NCBI GenBank assembly: GCA_009741485.1
Contig: CM019214.1
Location: 8,619,662-8,683,661, forward strand
Source of the DNA: Malurus cyaneus samueli
Lineage: Eukaryota; Chordata; Aves; Passeriformes; Maluridae
Length of the DNA stretch: 64,000 nt
Reading direction: 5' to 3'
The notes under the pieces were generated by a model, which did not search any database, was not told the DNA's origin, and saw only the letters and a program-made list of their open reading frames with translations. Every line of letters starts with the position of its first letter. The stretch's first letter is position 1. The translations under genes and the position numbers were made by a program. Shown piece after piece: positions 28,101 through 51,127 of this stretch.

Positions 28101-31100
28101 TTCAGCTCTTACATCCAAAGGCCTTTGAGGTTTGTTCTTAACCCAAGAATCTGCTTTCTATTTGCATTGTAATACTGACCAGAGCTCCCACTTTGTCTAA
28201 TCCATGTGCAATTAACCCAGATCACGTTCAACAAGCATGGTTTGGTTTTCCTTTTTTGCCACTCGGCTTGGGCACCTTGACTCCCTCTTCCTCACCTTAC
28301 AAACGTGTTGGTTTTGTGTAACAAGCATTTCCTGGTGCTTCAGTGGCTGCTGACACTTGGTTTGCTCACCTGGGCGTGTGCCCTCTGCAAACACATTGCT
28401 GGGAAGTGAAGCTGGTTTTTCTTGCTCCTGTTCATGGAGAGCAAGCAGTGTGCTCAAGTGAGAGCAGGAGAAGAAACCAAGCTGGCCACCACATCTCAAC
28501 ATGGTAAGCTTTGCATTTGTGCATTTTTATGTCTTTCTGCCATTTAATTAGAATTAATGTGGGCAGCCCTTCCCTTCCTTCCTCTGTCATTGGTTTGCAT
28601 ACAGCTGTGTGCCTCAGAAAAGAGAAAAATATCTGTGGATGTGGACCAAGCTTTAGTGGATACCTGTTGGTGCCATCTTAGGTCTGAATTTTACTTCAGA
28701 CCCCCATGTGAATGAACTCAGCACACATAGGATGTGTGTTTTAAGCAGCACATGATGAAATGTGCCTCTTTTCATTCGAGCTGTGTGTGTTGGATTTTGA
28801 TTCACCATGCTGTGACCTGCAGTGCCTGCACTGAGCTGGGAGATGGAAACCGTGCCTTCCTAAAGTGTGGGGAAGAGTCAGTGATGCCATTAATGCTTCT
28901 CCTGTGGAGTTTCCAGCTGGGCTGTTGTGCCTCCTGCAGCTTTGTTTCAAGCACTGATTGGTGCCTTTTTAGGAGATGATGCATCTCAGCTTCTTAAATG
29001 GCAAAAGTCAATTACAGCCACCACACCACGCTGCATTCAGCTGCTCTTGTCAGGAATTTCTTCACCAATATGAAAATACAGTTTATGGCTCTCCTAAATA
29101 CACCCGTGCTAGTAAATATGTGTAGTGCAAACAGCATTTCTCTGCTAGCAAAAAATTTCCTGCCAGCAGTGGGTGGAGGCTCTATCGCTCCAGAGATGTG
29201 AGGCAAAGCTCTGCTTCCTGTACCAGTGCAGTCAGGGCACGTGGAAAATGCTGCCTCTGTTGCTGAGTCACTAAATTGTTCCCTGTCCTGGCTTCCAGCT
29301 AAGTAAACATAATGGTTCAGCCATGGGAGCAATTTCTTGCACCAGGCAATTTGATGACAGAGCCATTGAGGAAGAGAGGATAACTCCTCTGCCTTCATCT
29401 TGCTTCCATTCAGCTTTGTCCCCAGGGAGCAGGATGCTTCTCCCTCTTCCCAGGAAGATGGGGAGAGATGAAGCAAAAGCCTCTTAGAGTTCAGATGGCT
29501 GTTGTCTTGCTGGGCTCAGGAGAATGCCCATGGCAGGAACACCCATGGTCACTGCACCCGTGATAACTGCAAATGTCACTGATTGCAGTGGATTCACCAT
29601 CATTCCTGTGGCTCTGAATAAATGTCCTCATGGAGATGCAATTTTGAGGATGTTTTAATTGTCACAAGCAGCTGTGCTGCTAGAATTAGCAAAAATAAAT
29701 GGTATGTTCTTCCATACTGTAAAGCTTTTTCTTCCCTTTTGTTTTTGTTGTGTTTGCTTTTTAGACAATTTTTGAATAATTCTTTTGTCTTGGGAAGAAG
29801 AGCAAATTCTCTCTGGATAGACATAGTACCTGTGTGCATGAGCAGGGGGTGCAGTTATATGCAGGATAAATTGCACCTTTTAAATTAATTTTTGTCTAAT
29901 TTTGCTGTCCTATGCTAGTGTTTGTTATTTCTAATGTATCTTCCCTTGACACTAGCTTCAGAGAGGAAAATTGCATTCTAGAAATACATTTCTATGGGAG
30001 TGAGAGAAGTGGGGAAAGTGTGGGGGATAGTCCCACTGAGCATTTTTTCCACCCTTCCCCTGAGTCAGGGAATATCAGCCCCCTGCTCGAGCAGGTCCCT
30101 TACACAGAGCCTGGGGATTGTCACAAAGGAGGAGCAATGAACGAAGAGGCTCCTTCCCTGCAAGTCCAGGATGGGATCATTGCTTTACTGTGACTTAAGA
30201 AATCAGTGTTCTGTCTATACTGAATGCAGATTAGAACAAAGCTTATCCGTTTAGGGGAGTTTTGCATTTTTCCCAGTGTCCTAATTCACATTTTAGTGCT
30301 CCTCAAGTGCTGTATTGTGTGAAATCTTCACTCACTTTAGGATGAAAACATCTACATTTCCTAATCAGCCCCAGGGCTGCTTAATAAAACATCACAGGGC
30401 TGCTAAAAGGAGCATTGTCACTTTCTAAAAGCTGGCTGGCTGGTTTTGTTTTTAAATCCTAGGTTGATTCATGATTCAGCTCTTGTTTAGCTAATTTATC
30501 CTGGACCATTTAGAGGGAAAGCAAAAGAAGCACAGGAAAGGAAAACAGCAAATTTCCCTATTAAGCCTCAATTTGAAATACAGGCCTGGTCTCTACTAAT
30601 GTGTTGTCTAAATTAGGGAAGTCTTAAGTGGTAGATCTTTAAAAACAGTGGATCTTTACTTATTAGTTGTGTTCCTGCAGGTTGTGCTGCCATTGTTCTC
30701 TTGTTTAACAACTCTATATGTAACAAAAGTGCCCAGAATTTACCACAAAGGGCAGGGGGCCGGGGCCAAACCTGGTGGTCTCCTACTGTGAGGGGGGATA
30801 TTTTGGTAAATCTTCTTCCAGCACAAGGCAGAATGACAGCTGTGTCTTCAGAGTGCCAACACAGAATCTAATTAGGCAGGAGTGATGTAGTATGCAGGAC
30901 AAAGGATTTTTTTGCTAGATTTTTTGCTTCATGCAGGATAAAGGTAACTGCAGTACCTTCAGTCCTAAAAGTTGACCTGGCAAGGTAACATTGCCTAAGA
31001 ATTATACAAGATTTGGGAAAACCTGGTTTATGCAAAGTTAGCTGCTGCCAGTACTTCAGCTGGCTTGGGGTGCATTATATCACCCAGGCAGAGATCATGA

Positions 31101-32685
31101 GTGTGACATGTTTAGAAGGAAACCTGTCTGAGCAAAGAGCAGCTTCTCTTGAGGTATCTGCTGAAGGTTCAGCAGGGAGGGAGTATCTGCTTAGGAAATC
31201 TTATTTTTGAGTGGAGTTTTTTGAGTTTTCACAATGCAGAAGAAAATCTGGAGGGTGAGGTAGGTCTGAACCTGACAGCTAAAATCCTCAAGATTTTTGT
31301 AATAGATGGGACTGAAAGATAAATTCTCAGCAATGTTCAATAAAAGATAGGAAGGAAGCCACACAAACCATTGTGAATAGAATTCAGCTTCAGTTAATTG
31401 TGGTCATTCTGTAAGAATAGAACCTACCACAAGCATATTTCTGTTAATGTGGGTAACATGAATGTAATTTGTCTGTCTAGTAAACTTCATCATGCTCTGC
31501 ATTATTGTCTATATTGCAAACTGACAGTTTATGTTTTCAAACAAGACTGTAATGATTTCTATTCAAGATTCACACAGTTCACCATAACTCAGTTGTCAGC
31601 ACGAGATGCCGCAATTTTGTTTAATAGACCACTGTGGTGTAGGATTTTTTCCCTGTAAGAAACTTACTGGAATCATCTTCCAGCTGATTTACATCCAACA
31701 CAGGAATCTATGGCACTCTCTGCAATTTGAAGTCCATATTTTCTGACTGTTTGGGATGTCTCCACCCTTACCAGTGCCTAATACTTCTGTGGTGTCTGTG
31801 TATTTGACCCTCCAGGAGGCAAATGAAATAACTGGATTCCCAATTATGGCTTTAGAAATCTTGGCTGTCATATGTGCCTCCCTGCATTGAGAGAAAAATC
31901 TCCCAGGACATTCAAGGATCAGCAACATGCTCAGTCAAAGAGAATATTTGAGGCATTTGTATGGTCTGGAAGGAGTGATAATCTCTTTAGATTTAGGAGA
32001 AAAGCTGAGAAGAAATGGCCAGATGTTAAGTTAACTTTATGAAACAGTTTTTCTCTTTCCCGAATTTCTGTGCCAGAATATATCTCACAAGATAGAGTGT
32101 TCCTGGCAGCCTGCTTGTCAAACAACTGCTCTGTGTTTTTGCCAGAAACCCTGGCTACCTGTAGCACATCATCAACACAATTATGGTGCTGTCAGAGACC
32201 ATTTTTACCACTTTGGTTGTCCCAAATTTCTAATGGTTTTGCTCAATCTTTCCCCTTTACCTCTTGCTTTCTATTTCTGAGAAAGCCTGGTGCTTTTTTT
32301 TCTCAGTTAAAAATAATAAATGCCTGTGAGAATAATGTTTTGTGTTCCCCTGCAAGGAAAATCAGCAAACAGGAATTCAGAGCACCTTGATCAGACAAAC
32401 AATGAGTTTATTCTCTGACTGCAGAACGTGGCTCTGTGAGATCTGTGGTGATTTTTGCCCCGTGCTCCCCAGTCTGATGATGTTGGGATCAGTTTGGGTA
32501 GAAAGCTTTGCTTTCACCAGGCATTTTTTAGGCAGTTCAAGGAAGAACCTGACCCTCTTGACAGTAACAAAGAACAGTTCACATGTTGGATTTCTTCCTT
32601 TTGCTTACAAGTAACTTGGTCTTATAGTATGAAGAAAAACCTTCTTCAAGAATTAAAAAAAAACTTAATGGTCCATGTATACAGT

Positions 32686-32732
32686 GTTTTTTTTTTTTTG
32701 TTTTGTTTTCTTTTTTTTGGGGGGGGGGGGGG
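32686..32732. repeat. Poly-T tract ending in G14
   Basis: T-rich tract (T runs with TTTTG and TTTTC steps) ending in fourteen consecutive G bases at 32719-32732. A G run of this length can form G-quadruplex-type structures and often varies in length. It lies about 870 bp upstream of the SYTL5 start codon. Confidence 0.9.
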
Positions 32733-33380
32733 TGTGCTTTTAAAATTAAAATATGATAAAATAAATGCAGCAAATAAAAGTATATTTTTTCCACTGTTTT
32801 TTTTGTTGCTTAGCTGTGTATGTCTAAGACAGCAATCTAACCAGAAATAGTTTTTGGTTTGCTTGTTTCCCAATTTTCAGTGATAGGAGACTGATAAATG
32901 ACAATCCTGACTCGAATTTCTGCCTTGCATTGACTTGTTGTGTGATTCAGTTTGTGTTTCACCTTCCTGTCCCATTACCTGATAAAAGTGACCCTGATGG
33001 TTGGATCTGTACTGCAGAAACAATGAGATTTGTTACTTTTTTTTTCTTAAGGAAAAAACCCCAAACTTTTATGTCAGTTGTGTATGAGCAGCCCCTGAGA
33101 TAACCTCGCATGTCTGCAGGCCATTCTTCAGTGGCTCCCAAACCATTCCTAGATGAAACCATTCTCAAATCAGACTCTGATGGTAATTTCAAAATCACCC
33201 AGATGTGTTTATTTCACCTTTCAGGTTGTTTGATACAAATATACCCAGCGGTTTTGTGGCTCCAAACTACAACTGTTCAGGAAGCTGATTCTGCAGCTGC
33301 CCTGGATGCAATCTGAAAGCCTGCAGTGAGCATCAGCCAGGACCCAAGGGCATTCAATAACCAGGAAAATGACTGCATTT

Positions 33381-33419
33381 CTCAAGAAAGAAACAAAGGA
33401 AAAACCTTTCTTTCTTGAG
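33381..33419 (+). repeat. Perfect hairpin before first coding exon
   Basis: CTCAAGAAAGAAA at 33381-33393 is exactly complementary to TTTCTTTCTTGAG at 33407-33419, with a 13-nt A-rich loop. The right arm is also the pyrimidine tract before a candidate acceptor AG at 33421-33422, so in RNA the stem would occlude that tract. Confidence 0.8.
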
Positions 33420-33598
33420 TAGCTGGAAGGAAAAGCAATACAATCTTGCCACCTGGTTAATTTGGAGAAGCATTTTTCAAAATACCTCTTGACTGCGTGG
33501 AGCTTGTAACTCTGACACAAACGTGCCTTTGGAGCTGTGCAAATAAATCACTGGAAGAATTGACTGGGCAAAGTGGTCGTTGACAGAGTGACTCTTGA

Positions 33599-42651
<9,053 letters not shown>

Positions 42652-42655
42652 TAAG

Positions 42656-42731
42656 TTGGGCATTTCCCATTTGGGGTTGGGCATTTCCCATTTGGGGTTG
42701 GGCATTTCCCATTTGGGGTTGGGCATTTCCC
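42656..42731 (+). repeat. 21-bp tandem repeat, 3.6 copies, at a splice donor
   Basis: The unit TTGGGCATTTCCCATTTGGG plus one more G occurs perfectly at 42656-42676, 42677-42697 and 42698-42718, with a 13-bp partial copy at 42719-42731. It starts at intron base +6, directly after GTAAG of the exon 2 donor. The copies are identical, so the array is young or homogenised. The unit encodes short Met-Pro-Asn-Pro repeats on the minus strand, which I do not regard as a gene. Confidence 0.95.
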
Positions 42732-43857
42732 GTAGCCTCGTTTGGGGTTACAGCTGGGTCAGTGGTTTTTGTCACTGTTGTACATCCCCTTACACAGAAT
42801 CACCTGCACCGGGGGAGAGGTGTCTATGGGGGCTTTGTTTGCTGCACTCTCTCTTTTCCCTATCCCAAGTTTCGACTAGTCTGCTTTCCAAAGACTTGGA
42901 AGAAGAGTCATTTGATTTTTTTGGTAATATGGGGTTTTTTCAGCTTGACTCAGGGAGATAAACATGAAGTCAAGGAGAAATGTGTTAGGCAGCAAAACTC
43001 AGTTGTGTATCCTGCGGTAAGGACTGGATGACGTAAGAAAGAGATGTGATAAAAAAAAAGAATTGGAAGAATACCTTTTTTTAAAGACCATGAAACTAAT
43101 GAGATCAAAAAGGGAAGGCTTTTTGTAAATTGTTTCAGGGAGTGAACCCAAATTGCTGCTATGTCAAGACTTTGGTTCCCCAGACAATTAGTGAAAAACT
43201 AATACAGCAGGGCATGAGGTTTAGGGTTTGTGTCTCCCAAAGTTAGCTTTAGAAGGTTGCATCTATTTTCCCTTAGCCTCCTCTGCATCCAGTGGGGCAT
43301 ATCCAAAGGTCATCTTTCTCTTAAGAAGAAACATGTTCAAGTGTTTGATTTGTGAAATGATTTTAAGCTGGTAGGGGCCTGGCTGAGCTGTTTGTAGTTT
43401 GCCTCAGGCATTTCCTGAGATGAGGTCAGTGCTGTGCCTTTCAGAAGTGGTGGCGTGCTCAGAGAAGAGATGACAGCACTGACAACAGCAAACACAACAC
43501 TGCTCTTTAAAGATGAAGAAAAGAACAAGGGATTTGTTGACCCTGCCACGCTACCTTTAATTTCTCTCTAAAAACACTGGAACAAATGTGTTGTTTGAAA
43601 GCCGAGACAAGGTGACAGGATGATGAGTAAGAGCTGGCTCAAGAACAAATAATGTCAAAACCAATTTAATTTTCACCTTTGATAGGGTGACAGAGGAGGA
43701 TCTGTTGATGTCTTATAACTTGACTTAAGTTAACCTTATCATACTTCCATTCTAATAGGATGACAAATTAGGGAAGCTGTGCCCTGGAATAAACTGTGCC
43801 AGTGTGATTGCAGACCTGCCTGGTAAATTATAAAGCTCTGTTCTCAGTGTGGTTTCA

Positions 43858-43975
43858 AAAAACCTCGAGAAAACAAAACCAAAAAAGCCATCAAACAAAC
43901 AAAAAAAAACCCCAAAGAGTGCCACATATACGAAAAACAAACAAAAAAAATAACCCAACAAAAAACCTTAAAAAA
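43858..43975. repeat. A-rich (CAAA)-type low-complexity tract
   Basis: Runs of A separated by C, with several CAAA and CCAAA steps, over about 115 bp. It lies just before the old CR1-like sequence. Confidence 0.8.
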
Positions 43976-44034
43976 ATCCCTGGTGATATACAGCAGAATA
44001 TTTCCTGGCTTATTCCTGTTAAATCTTTCAGTCA

Positions 44035-44830
44035 AGGACCTTGATGCACCAGCTGAGTTTGCCAGTCACACCTGTGGGTGATACAAAGCTGAGAGGTGCT
44101 CCAGGCGTGCTGAAGGATAGGATTAGGTTTCAAAGTGATGCTTAGAATTTAGAGAAGTGGTTTGAAGGTAAAGCAAGTGATGGCTCCCTATGGGCATGTG
44201 GAAATACTACATTTGGGAAAAAATGCAGCTGCAGAAACATAAAATGAGGATGAAAAGAGCTTATGCAGCTGTTCCTTAGGAAAGGATCTGGATATTGTAC
44301 AGAATAAAGCTGAACATGAATCAACAGGATTTTCTTCTGTAGAAAAATTGAGTATTCCACAATGATGTACAAGCCAAAGTAAGGCCTGTGAAATACATGA
44401 AAAAATTCTATTTTGAGTACCTGCCCATTTTTGTGTATCACAATTCATATTGGCCACTTGGAGAAAGCTCAGCAGAAAATAATGACCCCAATCTCAGCAG
44501 ACAGGATGTCCAGAGCAATGGAAGGAGTTGCAAGTGTTTGGCCTAGGCAAGAGAAGACTGGAAATACCTGAGTTTGGAGTTTTAAATCTATAGAAAGCAG
44601 CTTACAGGCTGTTGTTGGAACTCCCTTTGGGTAAGAAAAGTAATGTGATACCTAAACTGCAGTGAAAGGATGTAGGTGAGATGATGTGAACGTTGAGATG
44701 ACTTGGAGAGGTTGCAGAATGTTTTACAACAGGTTGGATAAAGCTCTGTTGGGGATGATGACAGTAAAGATGGTCTTTTTTTGGGGCTGAAACATGGGTG
44801 AGGAAACTTCTCAAAAGATGTTTGAGAAGC
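44035..44830 (+). mobile_element. Old, divergent CR1-like LINE remnant
   Basis: Scattered matches to CR1 in the right order: an AGTTTGCCAG...GATACAAAGCTGAG block like the FADDTKL region of CR1 reverse transcriptase, then AAGCTGAACATGAATCAACAG as in the CR1 NHxL block, and GGAGAAAGCTCAGCAGAAAA further on. Substitutions and small indels are numerous and no reading frame survives. The order supports a plus-strand ancient CR1; the edges are approximate. Confidence 0.6.
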
Positions 44831-44970
44831 CAAGCAGTGTCTCAGCAATCACCTTGACAATTAATTCTGGTTGAATTAGTTTGTTACAAACCATGGTGTA
44901 ATTTGCTTGCCAAATGCTCAGTTTTGCAAGTGCTAAAGTTCTGTCCTGGCTGAGTACCTTTATTAAATTG

Positions 44971-44978
<8 letters not shown>

Positions 44979-45025
<47 letters not shown>

Positions 45026-45029
45026 CTTT
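44979..45029. repeat. CT-rich microsatellite
   Basis: (CT)n with two interspersed TTTC steps over about 50 bp. On the minus strand it reads as Arg-Glu repeats, an artefact. It is likely length-variable. Confidence 0.93.
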
Positions 45030-47793
45030 CTTTTTGTTCATGTGCAGTGTTTCTACAAGGCTGCATGACAGTTAATGATGTATAAAATGTCTTTTACATT
45101 GCTGGGAGTACACAGAGAGATTATCTTCTGTGTGGGCAGTGTGGAGATTGAAGTTTGGGAAAGGCACTTCAGTTACATCACTGTGCATAGTTCTAGTTTA
45201 AATCATTTCAGTTTTTCTTTGATCTGAAGGGAGAAATGCAGGGAAAATCAGCATTCAGAAAGTTCATCAGTATTTTTAAGTTTAACAAACAAGTTTATGT
45301 GTAAGTTGTCTTACAGTTTCCAGTTGCTGTAAAAGGATTTCTCCCTTGAATGTCTGTGAAGAGAAAATTGCCCAGTAGGATTTTGCATCTCATGGGTGTT
45401 ATTTCCAGCTAAAATATAAAGTCTCAAGGGAAAGTATTTACAAGTCAAGAGGGATTAGAGCTAAGTCTTCAGTCAGGCTCTTAGTTCTACCACTACTAAA
45501 GTCAGAGAAAAAGCCTTTATCCATGTGATTGTTTGATGTGTTGTTGCACTATTTAATGAGGTGAAGGAGCCTCTATGTAGTGATGCACTTGAAGGAGGAA
45601 GCTTTCTGCTCCATTCCCTGCATAGAAGGAACTGAGATCATCAGGAACTTCCAAACGTGGGTGTTTAAAGAGAAACTTTCTATTAAAATCTCTTTTTTTT
45701 CCCCTTTGCATCTTCTTAAATTATGATCAGTTTCTGTTTTAAATTTGGCAGACAAAATGATCAATATATTGAGGGAAATAAAGTTCTTCCAGCAATCTTT
45801 TGATGGGCGTATTTCACACCTTGATGCTGTCTGTATTTCTTATTGCAAGTGTTTCAGAGAGCACTGCCTTTATCCATCAACATAGGTAGGCCAAGTTATT
45901 AAAGCAGAACAAAGCATTAGTGGGAAATTTATCTTCATCTTTGAAATAATTATGCTGTCTTAATGTGTCATGAAAATCCATCAGTACCTCTTGGTAACAT
46001 TTATTCCCATTAGGAGCCTAAAAATAGAGGCATTTCCAACGTTTTAGTATGCAAATCCTTTTCAAATTTCTTATAATTTTATTTTAGTAACTTCTAGGCA
46101 AGTTTGCCTTCTTTCACAGGGTCAAAAATTTCTTTTTAATAGCCTCAGAGCATGATAAAAGTTAGAGTGGAATTAATTTATATTATAGAAAATAGGCTGT
46201 GGAATTGAATACATACAAAGATGAGGGTATATGCTTTGGTGTGTTTGAGCACAGGCTGCATTTTATCCTGTCTTTGGTTTTGCCATTTTTTCCCCACATT
46301 TTCCTCCTGAGGAGGAAGTAAAATAACCTGAGGAACAGGGGATGGAAAGGAAAATAGGCTGAATCTTTTGCCTCTGCTGTGGATGTGAGTTATACTGATC
46401 AAATAGAGAGTGGAACTGTTTTACTGATGTGGGGGCTTTGCCCTGTGGAAATAATTTGAAGTAAAATTTGGGACTTTCCATCTGAAATGAATTTGTTATT
46501 ATTAATTGGGCATTTAACCATGAAGTCTCTTGCAAAAATGAGAGTGCAAAATCTGAGTTTTTGACAGGGACAGGCCATAGGTTATGTTTTGTTTTTAAAC
46601 TGAGCAGTGATCATTAAAGTTAATTCGTTTAATAGGAGATCAGAGAGGGGAAAGAAGCACAGAACCATGACCTGCTCACTCTCACATCATGATGTAAGTA
46701 GGTGGATCAGTAATTAATATAAGGATTTTAGCAGATACCTAAAGTATTTGGTACTAACTGCTTGAAAGTGAATTATCCTTTCTGTCCTGAGTGTAGGGAA
46801 AACCAATCACGCAAAAATTGCTGTTGTTACGATTTGTATAATTGTTTCACTTCTTGCTAAAGCTACTGACTTCAGTGTTTGTTGAACACCTTGGAAGGCC
46901 AGTTTAAATCCTGTTTTGGTAGAAATTACACATATTGTTTACATCCTGAGCTACAGGGTGTCAGAAAAGTAAAAAAAATGTGGGTACATGCTGTGATCTG
47001 CAGTCAGTAAGGTCCTTGGGCCATTTTGCAAACAACGAAACAAAACCTGCAAACACTGATTCAATGCACTGTTTCTTTGCACCTGGAACAGTTTAGAACT
47101 ATTTAAAAAGGGTTCATTTAAATCCTGTATCTGTAATAGTGCATCTTTCTTCTGTCTCAGTAGGAAGAAGACTCCCCTTGTCATAATTGCATGAAAATGA
47201 AGTTATTATTATAAGACTGCTTAGGCCTTGCTCTTCAATTTTTGATTCAGAATGTCAAATGCAATTATGAAATTCAAACTTCAAGTCAGAGACTTAGGCA
47301 ATCACTTGATCTGAAGTAATTTCTATTTATGTGTAGAACAAAAATTCTTCTAGTAGGAACTCCTGACATGTACGAGTGATCAAGATAGCATGAACACCAG
47401 TCTTTGTGTGATGTTGTAATGAAAGGTCTGGAAGGTTTATGACTTGATATAAAACATTAAACATGCTCTGAATCTTGGCATAAAATAACTTCACAGAGAA
47501 GTGCATGCTGCAAGGGAATTGTGAAAATACATATTCAGAGAAAAAACATTTTTCACAGCAGCCAGGCCATGCATAGTTTCTAATGAAGTGAGTCCTTTTC
47601 AGCATTTGGAACCAACAAATAATTTTTAAATTCCTAGTTGAAGCATAAAGGTTTTCTTTAATACCTTCCATAATGACTGAATGATTGTGATGATGAATTA
47701 TAGAGGTTTTTATCACTAGGAGTCTGCAACAAGAAGATAAGGCAATAATCTATTTCTCTGCTTGTGGACATGTGTCTGGGATTTTGATTTTTC

Positions 47794-47813
47794 TTTTTTT
47801 TTTTTTTTTTTTT
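47794..47813. repeat. T20 homopolymer
   Basis: Uninterrupted T run followed by CCTAG. This resembles a pyrimidine tract and acceptor, but no open exon with Slp similarity follows. Confidence 0.85.
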
Positions 47814-48267
47814 CCTAGTGAGTCATGCAAAGATGCATGATTCATTAACAGGTTAGGACAAACTGATAATATTAGGGTCTTTTCACCAATGTCAGGATGT
47901 TATTCTGTAATTTTTAGTATTTTCTCAAGGCTCCATTCAGGCATGACTCAGAAACAATTTAATGGTGAAGATATTGATCAATGCTCCAATCCATCTGTGG
48001 TAATTTTCATGCCCTAGAGACTGGATGATTTCCATCAGAGGTTTGAAAGTAAGTTTTCTTACTGAACAGTAAGCAGGAACACGTCTGGAGCTAAATCAGT
48101 TTTTAAATGTTTGTGATTTATTGGTTTGTTTAGTTGCTTTTTATTAGAGTATTCATGATTAGTAGCTGTTTGCCATCAAATGTATGTAGTGAGGCAGTAG
48201 AAAGGGTGATGTGCCATAATTAAACTAATTCAGGAAAAGGCTAACAACCAGCATAAAAATTACCCAG

Positions 48268-48303
48268 AAAAAAAAAAAAAAAAAAAAAAAAAACAAAAAA
48301 AAA
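48268..48303. repeat. Poly-A tract
   Basis: A26, one C, then A9, followed by CCCAGC. It could be a retroposon tail; no retroposon body was recognised on its left. Confidence 0.88.
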
Positions 48304-48757
48304 CCCAGCAATTCCAGTGCAGGTTTTCTTAATTGTTAATATAGGGAAAAGAATTTGGAGCCAGAAAACGCATTATTCAGAACAGCAGCAAAGACAAATT
48401 TTTGTTGCTCTGAACCTCTGACACACAGCTAATTCATGTGAAGAGACTGCACACAGGGTCAGCATATTAAACTAGAAATGAAAAGTATGTATGGACTTGC
48501 AGCAGCCTGTTAGAACCACACTGGGTCCATGAACTGCTGGCTCATCTGGCAGGAGCTTTGATGGGGGATTTTTTCCCTCAGTCTGCTGTTTCTATGTCTC
48601 TTGTAGTTTTGGAGATACTGAAAACTGTGACAGTGAGTAATTCACAAAATACTAGGATGACAGAATGTTATGGTTTTTTACAGAAATCTTGTAAAACTGG
48701 TTGAAACACTTTTTTGCAAATTTCCACCTTCTAAAAATTCCTTTCTATTCACAAAGT

Positions 48758-48825
48758 AAGGTGATATTTTTCTGCTCTGTGTCCTATTATCAAGGTGATA
48801 TTTTTCTGCTCTGTGTCCTATTATC
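48758..48825. repeat. 34-bp perfect tandem duplication
   Basis: A 34-bp unit beginning AAGGTGATATTTTTCTGCTC and ending CCTATTATC occurs at 48758-48791 and again without change at 48792-48825. It lies about 160 bp upstream of the coding exon 3 acceptor. Confidence 0.95.
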
Positions 48826-48922
48826 CCAAGCTCTACAACCGATCTTTTTACTCTGTTTTTCCAACTGTGCAAATGTTGTCCAGAATTTGAGAGTGTGGCA
48901 GGTGATTGATGAACTGCAGTAG

Positions 48923-50994
<2,072 letters not shown>

Positions 50995-51127
50995 ACACAG
51001 TTTCCACTGCTGATGAAGAAAGAACATTCAAAGAACAACCCCAAGAAAATGAAGAAAAAAAGCCAGATGTACCAGTCTCCTCCACAAATGGGCACAAATC
51101 TGTCTTTAGCAGGCCTAGAAAAATTGG
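50995..51127 (+). CDS. SYTL5: SYTL5 coding exon 4: acidic linker
   Basis: Encodes residues 150-193 plus two bases of codon 194. The product (DTVSTADEERTFKEQ, then PQENEEKKPDVP and RPRKI) is charged and low in hydrophobic residues, as expected for the disordered linker after SHD2. No domain is visible. Sequence conservation with other SYTL5 proteins is weak here, so support comes mainly from the reading frame, good splice signals (CACTTCAG acceptor, TTGG|GTAAAT donor) and the matching phases (1 in, 2 out) with its neighbours. Confidence 0.88.

Noticed and set aside
44811..45066. Arg-Glu repeat protein on the minus strand
   Set aside because: It is the translation of the CT microsatellite.
47794..47820. 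Poly-T followed by CCTAG as a splice acceptor
   Set aside because: No exon with coding similarity, matching phase or donor follows; it looks like a homopolymer.
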